A program made the translations under genes and the position numbers. A DNA stretch of 10,288 nt from Clostridiales bacterium (lineage in GTDB: Bacteria; Bacillota; Clostridia; Christensenellales; JAISNN01). The notes beneath the pieces were generated by a model. The model was not told the DNA's origin. It was given only the letters and a program-made list of their open reading frames with translations, and searched no databases. The stretch lies in contig JAITOQ010000204.1 of assembly GCA_031289865.1 (NCBI GenBank), positions 1 through 10,288 of the forward strand, given 5' to 3'. Below are positions 1 through 5,465 of the stretch, piece by piece. Numbering within the stretch: the first letter of the stretch is position 1; each line of letters starts with the position of its first letter.

Positions 1-1025
1 AGGAGCGTTCGGTCAACGTCCTTTTAAATCTGTTTGCGGCGGTTGACTGTCTGTTTATCTTTTATTCAAACAACGTAAACGTCTTTAAGATCACCCTTTC
101 GCTGTACCTCGTATTCGGGGTATCGACGCTCGTGTGGGTCGCGGTGAGGCTGTTTCACGGAAAATACGATATCTATTCGGTTTTTTCGGAGATACGGGTC
201 AGCTTGATAGTTATGGCGGCGGTTCTTTTGACGCACGGCGTTTTGTTGGTGACGAATAAGGTCACTCCCGACGAAACCTTGGAGTCGGCATATATGTTCT
301 TCGGAACGGCCGCGCTTGTCCTACAGCTCACGGAGTTTTTGCTTCTCAAAAAGAACGTCCTTCTAAAAATTGCGTCCGCGCTCATGTTTTTGTCCGGATT
401 TATTTACGGCATCATGCTCGTGAATTTCTTTGGGAATCCAATTCCCCGTTCTGCGGAATTCGTTATCGTCTTAGCGTCGATTTTCGGCGTATCTACTCTT
501 GTGGTTCTTTTGGTAAACATCTTTAAATTCGGTAAATACTCGAAAGACCCTATGGCGAAAATCTATCTAAAGGGTCTTGTACTCGCGGCGGCAAGCCTTG
601 TCATGGGGCTGTTGTTTGTCGAGGGCGCGACGGGCGGGAGGCTCGGCGATACGACGGTAATCGTATTCTTTATCGTCGCGGCTGTGCTCGCGGCGGCACT
701 CCTCGTCTTTATGCTGATCACCTACCGCTATGAGGCTGTTTTGCCGGAGTCGGGAACGACCTTGTCTGATAAAAAGCGTTTCGGAAAGAAGAAAAAAGGT
801 ACCGAAGAGCCGATAGAGGAAACCGTTGATGCCGACGCAGTCGAAACGGAAGCCGCAATTGAAGAGACCGCGAGTGAAGAAATCGCGAGTGAAGAGACGA
901 CAAGTGAAGAAACCGCGGAGAACGCGTCGGAGGACGCGACGGAGAGCGTTTCGGAGGTTGTAGGAGAGAGCGTTTCGTGGGAAGAGACGGTTTCAGAGGA
1001 TAAGGGAACGGAAATTGAAAGTTGA
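1..1025 (+). CDS. Multi-pass membrane protein with acidic C-terminal tail, 5' partial
   Basis: The reading frame is open from base 3 to the TGA at 1023-1025 with no stop, so the gene enters from the left and 340 residues are visible. A GTG at 132 lies inside the frame and is not needed as a start. About eight hydrophobic segments fill residues 5-238, then comes a basic stretch (KKRFGKKKKG) and a roughly 80-residue Glu/Thr/Ser/Ala tail. The membrane part is internally duplicated: FGVSTLV occurs at residues 38-44 and 161-167, each followed by a GKY motif (53-55 and 177-179) and preceded by NVLL. The tail contains four 15-nt units (861-917) encoding EETAS-like pentads. The last codons and the stop lie in a GTTGAAA repeat array. 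No enzymatic motif was recognised and the function is unknown. By the positive-inside rule the basic patch suggests a cytosolic tail. Confidence 0.8.
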   Translation, partial: ERSVNVLLNLFAAVDCLFIFYSNNVNVFKITLSLYLVFGVSTLVWVAVRLFHGKYDIYSVFSEIRVSLIVMAAVLLTHGVLLVTNKVTPDETLESAYMFFGTAALVLQLTEFLLLKKNVLLKIASALMFLSGFIYGIMLVNFFGNPIPRSAEFVIVLASIFGVSTLVVLLVNIFKFGKYSKDPMAKIYLKGLVLAAASLVMGLLFVEGATGGRLGDTTVIVFFIVAAVLAAALLVFMLITYRYEAVLPESGTTLSDKKRFGKKKKGTEEPIEETVDADAVETEAAIEETASEEIASEETTSEETAENASEDATESVSEVVGESVSWEETVSEDKGTEIES

Positions 1026-1041
1026 AAGTTGAAAATTGAAA
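1014..1041 (+). repeat. GTTGAAA heptad array, copy 1
   Basis: Four contiguous 7-bp units read ATTGAAA, GTTGAAA, GTTGAAA, ATTGAAA. The first units overlap the end of the upstream membrane-protein gene and supply its TGA stop. The same heptad array is found at 7671-7698, each time preceding the same inverted element. Confidence 0.8.
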
Positions 1042-1080
1042 AGTACGGATAAAAATAGAGCCGATATCATTTCGGTTTGT

Positions 1081-1235
1081 GTCATTCTGAGCGAAGCGAA
1101 GAATCTAAAACGTCGGCGGTATAACAACAAAAATTTTAGATTCTTCGCTCCGCTCAGAATGACACCGACTTTTTATGCGGTTCGGGGAAATCGTTTGAGA
1201 TTCTTCGCTCCGCTCAGAATGACACCGACTTTTTT
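1081..1235. repeat. Inverted/direct 'CTCAGAATGACA' dispersed repeat, copy 1
   Basis: Arms 1081-1110 and 1134-1163 are inverted copies matching at 29 of 30 positions and would form a long hairpin with a 23-nt loop. A further direct copy of the right arm, including the following ACCGACTTTTT, lies at 1201-1235. The element belongs to a dispersed repeat seen again at 3278-3400, 7732-7764 and 10042-10074. Translated, it gives the familiar spurious 'RFFAPLRMT' peptide, so no gene is called here. The T-runs after the arms could allow weak transcription termination. Confidence 0.85.
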
Positions 1236-1245
1236 ATTCGGATAC

Positions 1246-1267
1246 GGGACGATGTGGTCATCGTCCC
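1246..1267. repeat. GGGACGATG/CATCGTCCC palindrome
   Basis: Nine-base inverted arms (1246-1254 and 1259-1267) flank a 4-nt loop. The same palindrome, with a different loop, recurs at 10189-10210, where it belongs to the TGTAGGGG repeat family. Here it is embedded between two parts of the CTCAGAATGACA repeat, since a diverged AGAATGACGCCGACTTTT follows at 1276-1293. This suggests nesting of one repeat type in another. Confidence 0.75.
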
Positions 1268-1302
1268 CCTACGAGAGAATGACGCCGACTTTTCTTTAAA
1301 AT

Positions 1303-1353
1303 CCGCAATTCTGCATTCTGCATTTTGCATTTTGTATTCAAAAAGTATTCTGC
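1303..1353. repeat. ATTCTGC heptad array, copy 1
   Basis: The array begins with the boundary CCGCAATTCTGC and continues as ATTCTGC and ATTTTGC heptads to about 1335. An isolated ATTCTGC follows at 1347-1353. The same boundary and heptads occur at 3200-3259 (reverse complement) and 7803-7857. Together with the neighbouring repeats this fills the intergenic stretch 1026-1352, in which no credible gene is seen. Confidence 0.8.
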
Positions 1354-1378
1354 ATAAGGACATAACATAAGGACATAA
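1353..1378 (+). promoter_or_regulatory. Tandem 13-bp repeat duplicating the ribosome binding site
   Basis: CATAAGGACATAA occurs twice back to back (1353-1365 and 1366-1378). Each copy carries AAGGA, at 1356-1360 and 1369-1373. The downstream copy sits 11 nt before the ATG at 1385 and is the likely functional Shine-Dalgarno site. The upstream copy is too far away to act directly. Confidence 0.6.
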
Positions 1379-1384
1379 CAAAAC

Positions 1385-3193
1385 ATGAGCATTACGAAAA
1401 ACAACAAAAAACTCTTTCTTTCTTTCGGCATAGTCGCGCTTGCGTTCCTTGCGGGCGGGGTGTTCGGCGGGCTTAGTTTGCCGCCTAACGCGGTCGTAGG
1501 GCTTACGGTCGGGCTTTTTGCGCTGTTACTATTAAATACCGCGTTCTATTCGTTGTTTACGGAGAGCGGACGCGGCTTTTTTGTGACCGCCGCGCTCAAT
1601 CTCGTCACGGCGGCGGCGATTCGCGCTATCGGTATTTATACGGGAGCGGCGGCGGCGTTCGGTACAAAAGCGGCGGCACTGTTTGCGTCCGATGCGTTTT
1701 TTCCGTTCGTTTGCGTCATAGGACTTTATTTTATTCTGAATATTCTGAAAGGACTTTTCAAAAAGGACTTTTCAAGAGAGAATGCGGCGGGGCTTGTCAA
1801 AGAAGCGGCGGTGTACGTTGCGGCGGCGGCGATTTTTTCGGGCATGTTTGTTTGGACGGTCGCGGGTGCGGCTCTCATATTCTTTTACGCGCTGTACTTA
1901 AATCACAAACAAGGCAAGATTTCCGCGCTCATACTGTTTGTCCTCACGACCGCGCTGTATATCGTCTATGCGGTCGCCTCTCACAGTGCGGAGCCGACGG
2001 CGGCAACGCTCAAGCTCGTGTTTTACGCGCTGTTTTTTGCAACGCTTATAGCGTGGTTTGTGCATTCCGTACTGACTTACGTCTATTCAAACAAAGAGGA
2101 CGGAAGCAAAAAATCGGGATATCGGTATGTGATACTGTCGGGGTTTCTCTTTGTGGCTTTTTGGATATATGCGTTCGGCGCGGTGTTTTCGCCGTTTGCG
2201 GGCGCGGACCCGTCGATATATTTCTTTTTGAATCTCGACAAGGACGCGTCGCCCGTTATATTGAATCTCATTGCGGCACTCCTTTCAATCTTTAAATTTA
2301 TCTTTGTCTTAAATGCGATTTTTACCGCCGTATCGGCAGTAAAAGAGAGGGAACAAGAGAGTACGGAACGCGAAGTCACAGCGGAAAAGGAGAGCGCGGA
2401 GAGCGAAGCCGCCCCCGAAAAGGAAGGTATAGAGCGCGAAGCGCACGGAGGCGCAAAGGAGCGCGAGGACGATCGGTCAAAATACATTCCGTATACCGCC
2501 GAAGCCCCGAAAACCGACGGAAAGGTAGACGAACTCGGTATCAGCTTGACATTCGAGGATGTCTTAAAGGAAAAAAATATCATCTCCGCGGACGGAACAG
2601 ACCCCGCGGCACTCAAATCCTTTGTTTTGAGAGATTACTTAGCCCTCGAACCGAAAGTGGAAGAAGCGCAACAACCGCAATTGCAGCAACAACAAGCGCA
2701 AGCACCGCAACAGCAAATACAACAGACACGGCAACAAGAACAAGCGAAGCCTCAACAACAAGCACAAGCAAGACCGCAACAACAAACGCAACCACAAACA
2801 CAACCACAGCAACCACAGCAAGCGCAAGCGAAGCCGCAACAACAAGCGCAACCACAACAAGCGCAAGCGAAGCCTCAACAAGCACAACAACAAGCGCAAG
2901 CGAAGCCGCAACAACAAGTGCAGCCACAACAAGCGCAAGCAAAGCCGCAACAAGCACAACCACAACAGACACAAGCAAGACCTCAACAGCAGTCACAGAT
3001 AAGACCGCAACAGCCGCAAACGATGGAAAAGAGTTTGACGGCGCGGAGCAGAGGCGACGACGGATTTATTCCGATTTCAATGCCGTACGATATTCGTGCG
3101 CTCAATGAAAAAGCGGCGGCGGCGTTGGCTGCCGAAGATGAAGAAAGCAAGAGAATAGACGAGATTTTAAATCGTATCAACAATAAGGGATAG
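1385..3193 (+). CDS. Polytopic membrane protein with Gln-rich C-terminal region
   Basis: A 602-residue protein whose ATG follows an AAGGA site. Roughly ten hydrophobic segments span residues 9-317. A charged Glu/Lys/Arg region follows (about 318-385), then a short less-biased segment (about 370-422, including TFEDVLKEKNIIS). Next is a Gln/Ala/Lys/Pro-rich region of roughly 115 residues (about 428-543) built from imperfect units resembling QQAQAKPQQ. The C-terminus (about 550-602) is again of normal composition, with FIPISMPYDIRALNEKAA and a predicted helical end. The normal segments flanking the Gln-rich part suggest it is a spacer between real domains. I do not recognise the family. Adjacency to another membrane protein with a low-complexity tail hints at a shared envelope role, which is inference only. 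The antisense Leu/Val-rich frames over the Gln region are artefacts. Confidence 0.85.
   Translation: MSITKNNKKLFLSFGIVALAFLAGGVFGGLSLPPNAVVGLTVGLFALLLLNTAFYSLFTESGRGFFVTAALNLVTAAAIRAIGIYTGAAAAFGTKAAALFASDAFFPFVCVIGLYFILNILKGLFKKDFSRENAAGLVKEAAVYVAAAAIFSGMFVWTVAGAALIFFYALYLNHKQGKISALILFVLTTALYIVYAVASHSAEPTAATLKLVFYALFFATLIAWFVHSVLTYVYSNKEDGSKKSGYRYVILSGFLFVAFWIYAFGAVFSPFAGADPSIYFFLNLDKDASPVILNLIAALLSIFKFIFVLNAIFTAVSAVKEREQESTEREVTAEKESAESEAAPEKEGIEREAHGGAKEREDDRSKYIPYTAEAPKTDGKVDELGISLTFEDVLKEKNIISADGTDPAALKSFVLRDYLALEPKVEEAQQPQLQQQQAQAPQQQIQQTRQQEQAKPQQQAQARPQQQTQPQTQPQQPQQAQAKPQQQAQPQQAQAKPQQAQQQAQAKPQQQVQPQQAQAKPQQAQPQQTQARPQQQSQIRPQQPQTMEKSLTARSRGDDGFIPISMPYDIRALNEKAAAALAAEDEESKRIDEILNRINNKG
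2665..3020 (+). repeat. Coding minisatellite-like CAA/CAG-rich tract
   Basis: The DNA encoding the Gln-rich region is almost all CAA/CAG with interspersed GCG/GCA, AAG and CCG/CCA codons. Imperfect units of about 11-13 codons recur, with the core CAAGCGAAGCC appearing repeatedly. Such a tract could change length by slippage in whole codons without breaking the frame. Confidence 0.7.
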
Positions 3194-3199
3194 TATAAT

Positions 3200-3259
3200 G
3201 CAGAATGCAGAATGCAAAATGCAGAATGCAAAATGCAGAATGCAAAATGCAGAATTGCG
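3200..3259. repeat. GCAGAAT/GCAAAAT heptad array, copy 2 (inverted)
   Basis: Eight perfectly phased heptads fill 3200-3255: GCAGAAT twice, then GCAAAAT and GCAGAAT alternating. They end in the boundary GCAGAATTGCGG, the reverse complement of the CCGCAATTCTGC edge found at 1303 and 7801. The array starts seven bases after the stop of the Gln-rich membrane protein. Confidence 0.85.
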
Positions 3260-3277
3260 GATAAGAAAATAAACGGG

Positions 3278-3400
3278 TGTCATCTTGAGCGTAGCGAAAG
3301 ATCCAAAACGGCTGTCATAAGACCGCTAAAACATAGATTCGGATTCCGATTAAAGGAATTCAGAGCTCGTTTGAGATTCTTCGCTACGCTCAGAATGACA
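3278..3400. repeat. Inverted dispersed repeat, copy 2
   Basis: Imperfect inverted arms of 33 bases lie at 3278-3310 and 3368-3400 and can fold into a long hairpin with a loop of about 57 nt. They are the same family as the arms at 1081-1163. The short open frame crossing it (HLERSERSK, RFFATLRMT) is a known kind of spurious translation, so no gene is called. A degenerate TAATTTTCAACTT follows at 3433-3445 and completes the module in reverse order. Confidence 0.8.
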
Positions 3401-3460
3401 TCTACTTATTACTTAAAAGCGTAGCGACACCTTAATTTTCAACTTAGAAAAGGAGGTTTT

Positions 3461-3949
3461 ATGTTAGAAGGGATTCTTTCGTGGGACGAATATTTTATGG
3501 GGATTGCCGTTCTGTCGGGGCGGCGCAGCAAAGACCCTAATACAAAGGTCGGAGCTTGCGTGGTAAATCCCGAAAAGCGGATTGTGGCGATAGGCTACAA
3601 CGGTTTTCCGACGGGTTGCTCGGACGGCGAATTGCCGTGGGGCAAGGCGGGCGGCTTTTTGGAAACCAAATATCCGTTTGTCGTACATGCCGAACTCAAC
3701 GCTATCCTAAACGCGACGACGAAACTGACGGGTTGTACGATCTATACCGCGCTTTTTCCTTGTAACGAATGCGCAAAAGCCGTCATTCAGAGCGGTATCC
3801 GCGAGGTGGTATACTTAAGCAATAAATACGCAACCTCCGATGCCACCGTCGCATCAAAAAAAATGTTTGAACTTGCGGGAGTCAAATACCGTCGTTATTC
3901 GGGGAGAGAGGATACGCTGACGATTGATTTGAGGTCGGAAAATATTTGA
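3461..3949 (+). CDS. Deoxycytidylate (dCMP) deaminase family protein
   Basis: A 162-residue zinc-dependent deaminase predicted to convert dCMP to dUMP for thymidylate synthesis in the cytosol. The core shows the cytidine deaminase signature: HAE at residues 76-78 (zinc ligand His76, catalytic Glu78) and PCNEC at 100-104 (zinc ligands Cys101 and Cys104). The N-terminal SGRRSKDPNTKVGACVV and the GYNGFPTGCSD segment are typical of dCMP deaminases, including the ComEB family of Bacillus, and the length fits. The ATG follows a strong AGGAGG at 3451-3456. No clear promoter is visible in the repeat-filled DNA upstream. It is not next to competence genes, so the competence name is not used. A tRNA or riboflavin-type deaminase is less likely given the motifs. 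Confidence 0.93.
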   Translation: MLEGILSWDEYFMGIAVLSGRRSKDPNTKVGACVVNPEKRIVAIGYNGFPTGCSDGELPWGKAGGFLETKYPFVVHAELNAILNATTKLTGCTIYTALFPCNECAKAVIQSGIREVVYLSNKYATSDATVASKKMFELAGVKYRRYSGREDTLTIDLRSENI

Positions 3950-3970
3950 AAACAAATTACGGCAAAGCTA

Positions 3971-3999
3971 TTGCATTGTCAGATTTTTTGTGTTATAAT
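3971..3999 (+). promoter_or_regulatory. Sigma-A-type promoter of the structured RNA
   Basis: TTGCAT (3971-3976) and a perfect TATAAT (3994-3999) are separated by exactly 17 bases. Transcription would start at about 4006, immediately upstream of the folded RNA region. It begins only 22 bases after the dCMP deaminase stop and faces away from that gene. Confidence 0.75.
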
Positions 4000-4005
4000 A
4001 TTCAA

Positions 4006-4342
4006 AACAACGGGAAATTCTGTAAATAAACGGGCGGTATTGAATACCGTTCGGCGCGAAGAGAGTTCCCGTCCGAAAATCACCGTGGTTTTTGTGGTTA
4101 AGCCTACGGGCGCATTTATCTGTGTCCGATACAATCCCGCTTATCTTCGATAGATAGCTAAATCGAATATACGCGGGATTGTATCGGGCGGAAATCAATG
4201 CGGCGGCAGTTTTGACAAAAATCACGGTTGAGTTTCGGACGGTTGCCGTTTTCGCGCCGAGCGTTAATCAATATCTCATATTTATTTTAAGAGTGCCGAA
4301 ATAGAGCATGGTTAGGCTATGCCTTATTTCGGTATTGTTTTT
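4006..4342 (+). ncRNA. Candidate structured RNA with long rod-like fold (6S-like outline or RNase III-gene leader)
   Basis: No convincing gene lies here, but the sequence folds end to end. Bases 4048-4060 pair with 4251-4263 (13 bp including one G-U; the inner 10 are perfect). After a 10/10 internal loop, 4071-4078 pairs with 4233-4240. After a 3/4 loop, 4082-4095 pairs with 4215-4228 (14 bp). A 15/12-nt central bubble follows, then 4111-4116 with 4197-4202, then 4123-4140 with 4173-4190 (18 bp including G-U pairs) and a 32-nt apical region. A small hairpin (4035-4040 with 4044-4049) precedes the rod, and an intrinsic terminator ends the transcript. A closing stem, central bubble and apical stem in about 216 nt resemble 6S RNA, but the 42-nt 5' extension does not fit well. 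I see no hallmark motifs of RNase P RNA, tmRNA or SRP RNA. It may instead be a 5' leader of the RNase III-like gene. Confidence 0.6.
4294..4342 (+). terminator. Intrinsic terminator of the structured RNA
   Basis: Bases 4294-4304 pair with 4324-4334. After one A-C mismatch, 4306-4311 pairs with 4317-4322 around the loop TTAGG. A TTGTTTTT tract follows at 4335-4342. The hairpin ends 38 bases before the ATG of the RNase III-like gene, so it would either end an independent RNA or attenuate read-through into that gene. Confidence 0.75.
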
Positions 4343-4380
4343 CTCCGTTGAAATCAAAAAAAATCAAAAGGAGTAAAAAC

Positions 4381-5364
4381 ATGGACACGAAACAAATTCA
4401 AACTGTAGAAGAGATTATCGATTACAAATTTAAGAACAAGCAATTTTTGATTCAAGCGCACACGCGGCGTTCGTTTTCGGAAGAAAACTACGGTGAGTTA
4501 AACAACGAGGTTTTAGAAACCGTCGGCGATGCGGTTCTGTCGCTTTGCGCGTTGCAAGGTTTTTTGAAAGAGTACGCAAAAGAAACGCCTCAAGGTTTGT
4601 CGGTGAAGAAAAACGAAAAAGAGTTTACAGAATTGCGCAGTAAACTTGTCCGCAAACAATCACTTGCGGGGGGCGCGTTGCAGCTAAATTTAGCAAACCC
4701 CGAACATATGCGGCTCGGCAGAGGCGACATGAGTCAAAAGGTTTATAATGAGCCGTCGGTGCAAGAGGATTTGCTTGAAAGCATAGTGGGTGCAGTTGCG
4801 GTTGATTGCGGATTTGACAATAAGACAATGTATGAGGTCGCATCACGGTTACTTGACCTTGAAAAACACATTGCCGCAGGGTTTGAGGAAACGCCGCAAA
4901 ACTATATCGGCGAGTTGCAAGAATACTGTCAAAAGCGTGGCATTGAAAAGCCCAATTATCAGTACGGAACGGAAATCGACGGACAGTGGATTTGCAGACT
5001 TGCGTTTGACGACGAGGTTTTTAAGAATTACGGACGCAATCAAAAGGAAGCGCGGAATACCGTCGCAAGGATGGTTCTTGCGGCAATAAAGGATAAACCT
5101 ATTGATGAGGTTGAGCCGTTGTACGACATAGGGCGCGACAATCAGAACGCGATAAATTTCTTGCAAGAATTGTGGCAAGCGGGACAAATTCCTCAGCCGA
5201 CGATTTATAAAGAGGGTGGGAGTGAATGCAATTGGCAATTCTCGGCAACTATTCCGCCGCTCGGTTTATCTGCTGTCGCAACGGCAACAACCAAAAAAGA
5301 GGCTAAAATACAAGCGGCACGCAAGCTGTATGAACTCGTGAAAAAGTTAAAAAACCTCCGATAA
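4381..5364 (+). CDS. RNase III-like endoribonuclease with two dsRNA-binding domains
   Basis: A 327-residue protein; ATG at 4381 is chosen because AAGGAG (4368-4373) lies 7 nt upstream, rather than the in-frame TTG at 4348. Residues 1-160 form a ribonuclease III domain. The signature reads NEVLETVGDAVL, with Glu43, Glu46 and Asp50 in the positions of E. coli E38, E41 and D45. EDLLESIVGA supplies Asp130 and Glu133, matching D114 and E117, so the two-metal active site looks intact. Canonical Arg and Phe of the RLEFLGD motif are replaced by Val44 and Thr47. A first dsRBD spans about 172-238 (PQNYIGELQEYCQKRG to QKEARNTVARMVL). A second spans about 254-323 (NAINFLQELWQ to TKKEAKIQAARKL). Bacterial RNase III normally has one dsRBD and about 230 residues. 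This is therefore probably an accessory paralogue, not the housekeeping rnc, whose usual smc/ftsY or acpP neighbours are absent. It follows the structured RNA directly. Confidence 0.9.
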   Translation: MDTKQIQTVEEIIDYKFKNKQFLIQAHTRRSFSEENYGELNNEVLETVGDAVLSLCALQGFLKEYAKETPQGLSVKKNEKEFTELRSKLVRKQSLAGGALQLNLANPEHMRLGRGDMSQKVYNEPSVQEDLLESIVGAVAVDCGFDNKTMYEVASRLLDLEKHIAAGFEETPQNYIGELQEYCQKRGIEKPNYQYGTEIDGQWICRLAFDDEVFKNYGRNQKEARNTVARMVLAAIKDKPIDEVEPLYDIGRDNQNAINFLQELWQAGQIPQPTIYKEGGSECNWQFSATIPPLGLSAVATATTKKEAKIQAARKLYELVKKLKNLR

Positions 5365-5382
5365 TATCATTAAGTTCTACAA

Positions 5383-5442
5383 TCCGCTATAAAATAGTTG
5401 ACAAAATGCGTCATATTGATTATAATAATAGAGGTTAGCGGA
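5383..5442. promoter_or_regulatory. Candidate AbiEi operator: inverted repeat flanking the promoter
   Basis: TCCGCTA (5383-5389) and TAGCGGA (5436-5442) are exact inverted 7-mers on either side of the -35/-10 pair. AbiEi antitoxins are known to repress their own promoter through inverted repeats, so this placement fits autoregulation. The arms are short and the assignment is inference. Confidence 0.45.
5398..5426 (+). promoter_or_regulatory. Consensus sigma-A promoter of abiEi-abiEii
   Basis: A perfect TTGACA (5398-5403) and perfect TATAAT (5421-5426) are separated by 17 bases. Start of transcription would be near 5433, giving a leader of about 33 nt that contains a small GTTAG/CTAAC hairpin (5434-5451). 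A full-consensus promoter suggests the operon relies on repression for control. Confidence 0.88.
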
Positions 5443-5465
5443 GAGACTAACTTTAGAAGGTTATT

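Noticed and set aside
1036..1299. 87-aa open frame across the repeats after the first membrane protein
   Set aside because: It is a translation of the dispersed repeat (LSEAKNL, RFFAPLRMT repeated), with no ribosome site and no family resemblance.
2613..2996. Minus-strand Leu/Val-rich frames opposite the Gln-rich region
   Set aside because: They are complements of CAA/CAG codons, so apparent membrane segments are an artefact.
3200..3259. CRISPR array
   Set aside because: Units are contiguous 7-mers with no spacers, and no cas genes are present.
3212..3424. 70-aa open frame with MQNAECK-like repeats
   Set aside because: It reads through the 7-bp array and the inverted repeat, and the peptide periodicity comes only from the DNA repeat.
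3971..4225. Short open frames on both strands in the structured RNA region
   Set aside because: They have no ribosome sites and mirror each other because of the long inverted pairing.
4006..4342. Retron ncRNA, tmRNA, RNase P RNA or SRP RNA
   Set aside because: There is no reverse transcriptase nearby, no CCA-ending tRNA-like domain, and I could not find the conserved cores of RNase P or SRP RNA.
4348..4380. TTG start giving the RNase III-like protein eleven extra residues
   Set aside because: The AAGGAG at 4368-4373 serves the ATG at 4381, and the extra residues have no family match.
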